In this document: positions 5,920 through 6,753 of the stretch, in pieces
Layout of the letters: every line of letters starts with the position of its first letter
Position numbering within the stretch: position 1 is the stretch's first letter
Assembly (NCBI GenBank): GCA_963643985.1
Contig: CAVINP010000102.1
Coordinates: 1-6,753 of the forward strand
DNA length: 6,753 nucleotides
Reading direction: 5' to 3'
From: SFTH01 sp963643985
GTDB taxonomy: Bacteria; Bacillota; Clostridia; Christensenellales; Aristaeellaceae
Notes under the pieces: generated by a model
What the model saw: only the letters and a program-made list of their open reading frames with translations
What the model was told of the DNA's origin: nothing
The model's database searches: none
Position numbers and translations under genes: made by a program

Positions 5920-6753
5920 GCCGCAACGTATTGCATGTGGAAAACGTCACGATGCAGTTTGGCGGTGTCGTGGCTGTGAACAACCTCTCCATGGATATCA
6001 ACGAGGGCGAGATCGTCGCGCTCATCGGCCCCAACGGCGCGGGCAAGACGACGGCCTTCAACTGCATCACCGGCGTGTATGAGCCGACCAACGGCAAGGT
6101 CGATTACATGGGCGAGACCATCGCCGAAAACTTCCCCTCCGGCAAGATGCGCCGCGGCTATGCGGGGCAGAACGCCGGCAAGTACACCAAACACATTTCG
6201 CTGACGCCCGACAGGATCACCCACAAGGGCATCGCGCGTACCTTCCAGAACATCCGCCTGTTCAAATCCCAGACGGTGTTCAACAACGTGCTCATCGCCA
6301 TGCACATGCGCCGCACGAGCAACTTCCTCACCGCCACGCTGCGGCTGAACATGAAGGAAGAAAACGCCATGCGTGCGGAGGCCATGGAGCTTTTGAAGAT
6401 CGTGGGCCTTGAAAACGAGGCCGACGAGCTTGCCACGTCCCTGCCCTACGGCAAGCAGCGCAGGCTGGAGATCGCCCGCGCACTGGCCACGCATCCCAAG
6501 CTCCTGCTGCTGGATGAGCCGGCTGCCGGCATGAACCCGCAGGAGACCGATGATCTGGCGCAGTTCATACGCGAGATCAAGGAGCGCTTCGATCTGACGG
6601 TGTTCCTCATCGAGCATCATATGAGCCTGGTCATGGGCATTTCCGACCGCATCTACGTGATCGACTTCGGCAAGCAGATTGCCGAGGGCACGCCTGCAGA
6701 GGTGCGCGACAATCCCGCCGTCATCGCGGCGTATCTGGGGGAGGATGAGGATC
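5916..6753 (+). CDS. livG: Branched-chain amino acid ABC transporter ATP-binding protein LivG (3' end cut by the window)
   Basis: This is one of the two cytoplasmic ATPases that power LivHM; its partner LivF is expected just downstream. The 279 visible residues hold a complete nucleotide-binding domain: Walker A GPNGAGKTT at 38-46, Q-loop Gln111 in ARTFQNIRLF, ABC signature LPYGKQRRLEIARAL at 176-190, Walker B LLLLDEP at 196-202 with catalytic Glu201, the AAGMNP D-loop, and the switch His234 in LIEHHM (usually LIEHDM). The C-terminal AYLGE matches the end of LivG proteins, so only a few residues should lie beyond the window. Compared with my recollection of E. coli LivG, the segment between Walker A and the Q-loop is 24 residues longer (about 73-97). 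GGAGG at 5902-5906 lies nine bases before the ATG, which overlaps the livM stop. Confidence 0.95.
   Translation, partial: MSRNVLHVENVTMQFGGVVAVNNLSMDINEGEIVALIGPNGAGKTTAFNCITGVYEPTNGKVDYMGETIAENFPSGKMRRGYAGQNAGKYTKHISLTPDRITHKGIARTFQNIRLFKSQTVFNNVLIAMHMRRTSNFLTATLRLNMKEENAMRAEAMELLKIVGLENEADELATSLPYGKQRRLEIARALATHPKLLLLDEPAAGMNPQETDDLAQFIREIKERFDLTVFLIEHHMSLVMGISDRIYVIDFGKQIAEGTPAEVRDNPAVIAAYLGEDED

Noticed and set aside
1..6753. CRISPR arrays, tRNA or rRNA genes, insertion sequences, riboswitches
   Set aside because: No regularly spaced repeats, transposase-like frames, terminal inverted repeats, or recognisable RNA folds other than the two hairpins were seen.

Overview
The window looks like chromosomal DNA from a fairly GC-rich anaerobic member of the Bacillota, most likely of the Clostridia type. 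This is inferred from strong GGAGG ribosome binding sites before nearly every gene, tightly packed operons, sigma-A-like promoters, and protein sequences that resemble clostridial homologues. No rRNA or marker gene is present to settle the taxonomy.

Left part, minus strand (1-648): a complete YefM-YoeB type II toxin-antitoxin module. All three catalytic residues of the YoeB RNase are present at the same numbers as in the E. coli protein. A perfect 20-bp palindrome with two TGTACA cores lies over the -10 element and touches the ribosome binding site of yefM, which is the expected autoregulatory operator. Downstream of yoeB, at the extreme left edge, a ribosome binding site and start codon suggest a further minus-strand gene that runs out of the window.

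Middle part, plus strand (659-2370): a strong promoter diverging from the toxin-antitoxin promoter drives a two-gene operon. The first gene is a P-loop kinase of the uridine kinase/pantothenate kinase-like group with unknown substrate. The second is proC, pyrroline-5-carboxylate reductase, the last step of proline synthesis. The genes are one base apart and end at a clear intrinsic terminator.

Right part, plus strand (2616-6753): an AT-rich regulatory stretch with a consensus promoter leads into a branched-chain amino acid (Liv/HAAT) ABC transporter operon. In order it holds the periplasmic-type binding protein, permease LivH, permease LivM and ATPase LivG, which is cut just before its end. 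LivF, the second ATPase, is expected immediately downstream. A perfect 15-bp hairpin without a T-run lies between the binding protein gene and livH, the usual arrangement for keeping binding-protein mRNA in excess over permease mRNA.

Most of the window is ordinary metabolism and transport. The points that merit a second look are the divergent regulatory region at 604-710, the unassigned kinase coupled to proC, the binding protein with no lipobox but six cysteines, and a 24-residue insertion in LivG.
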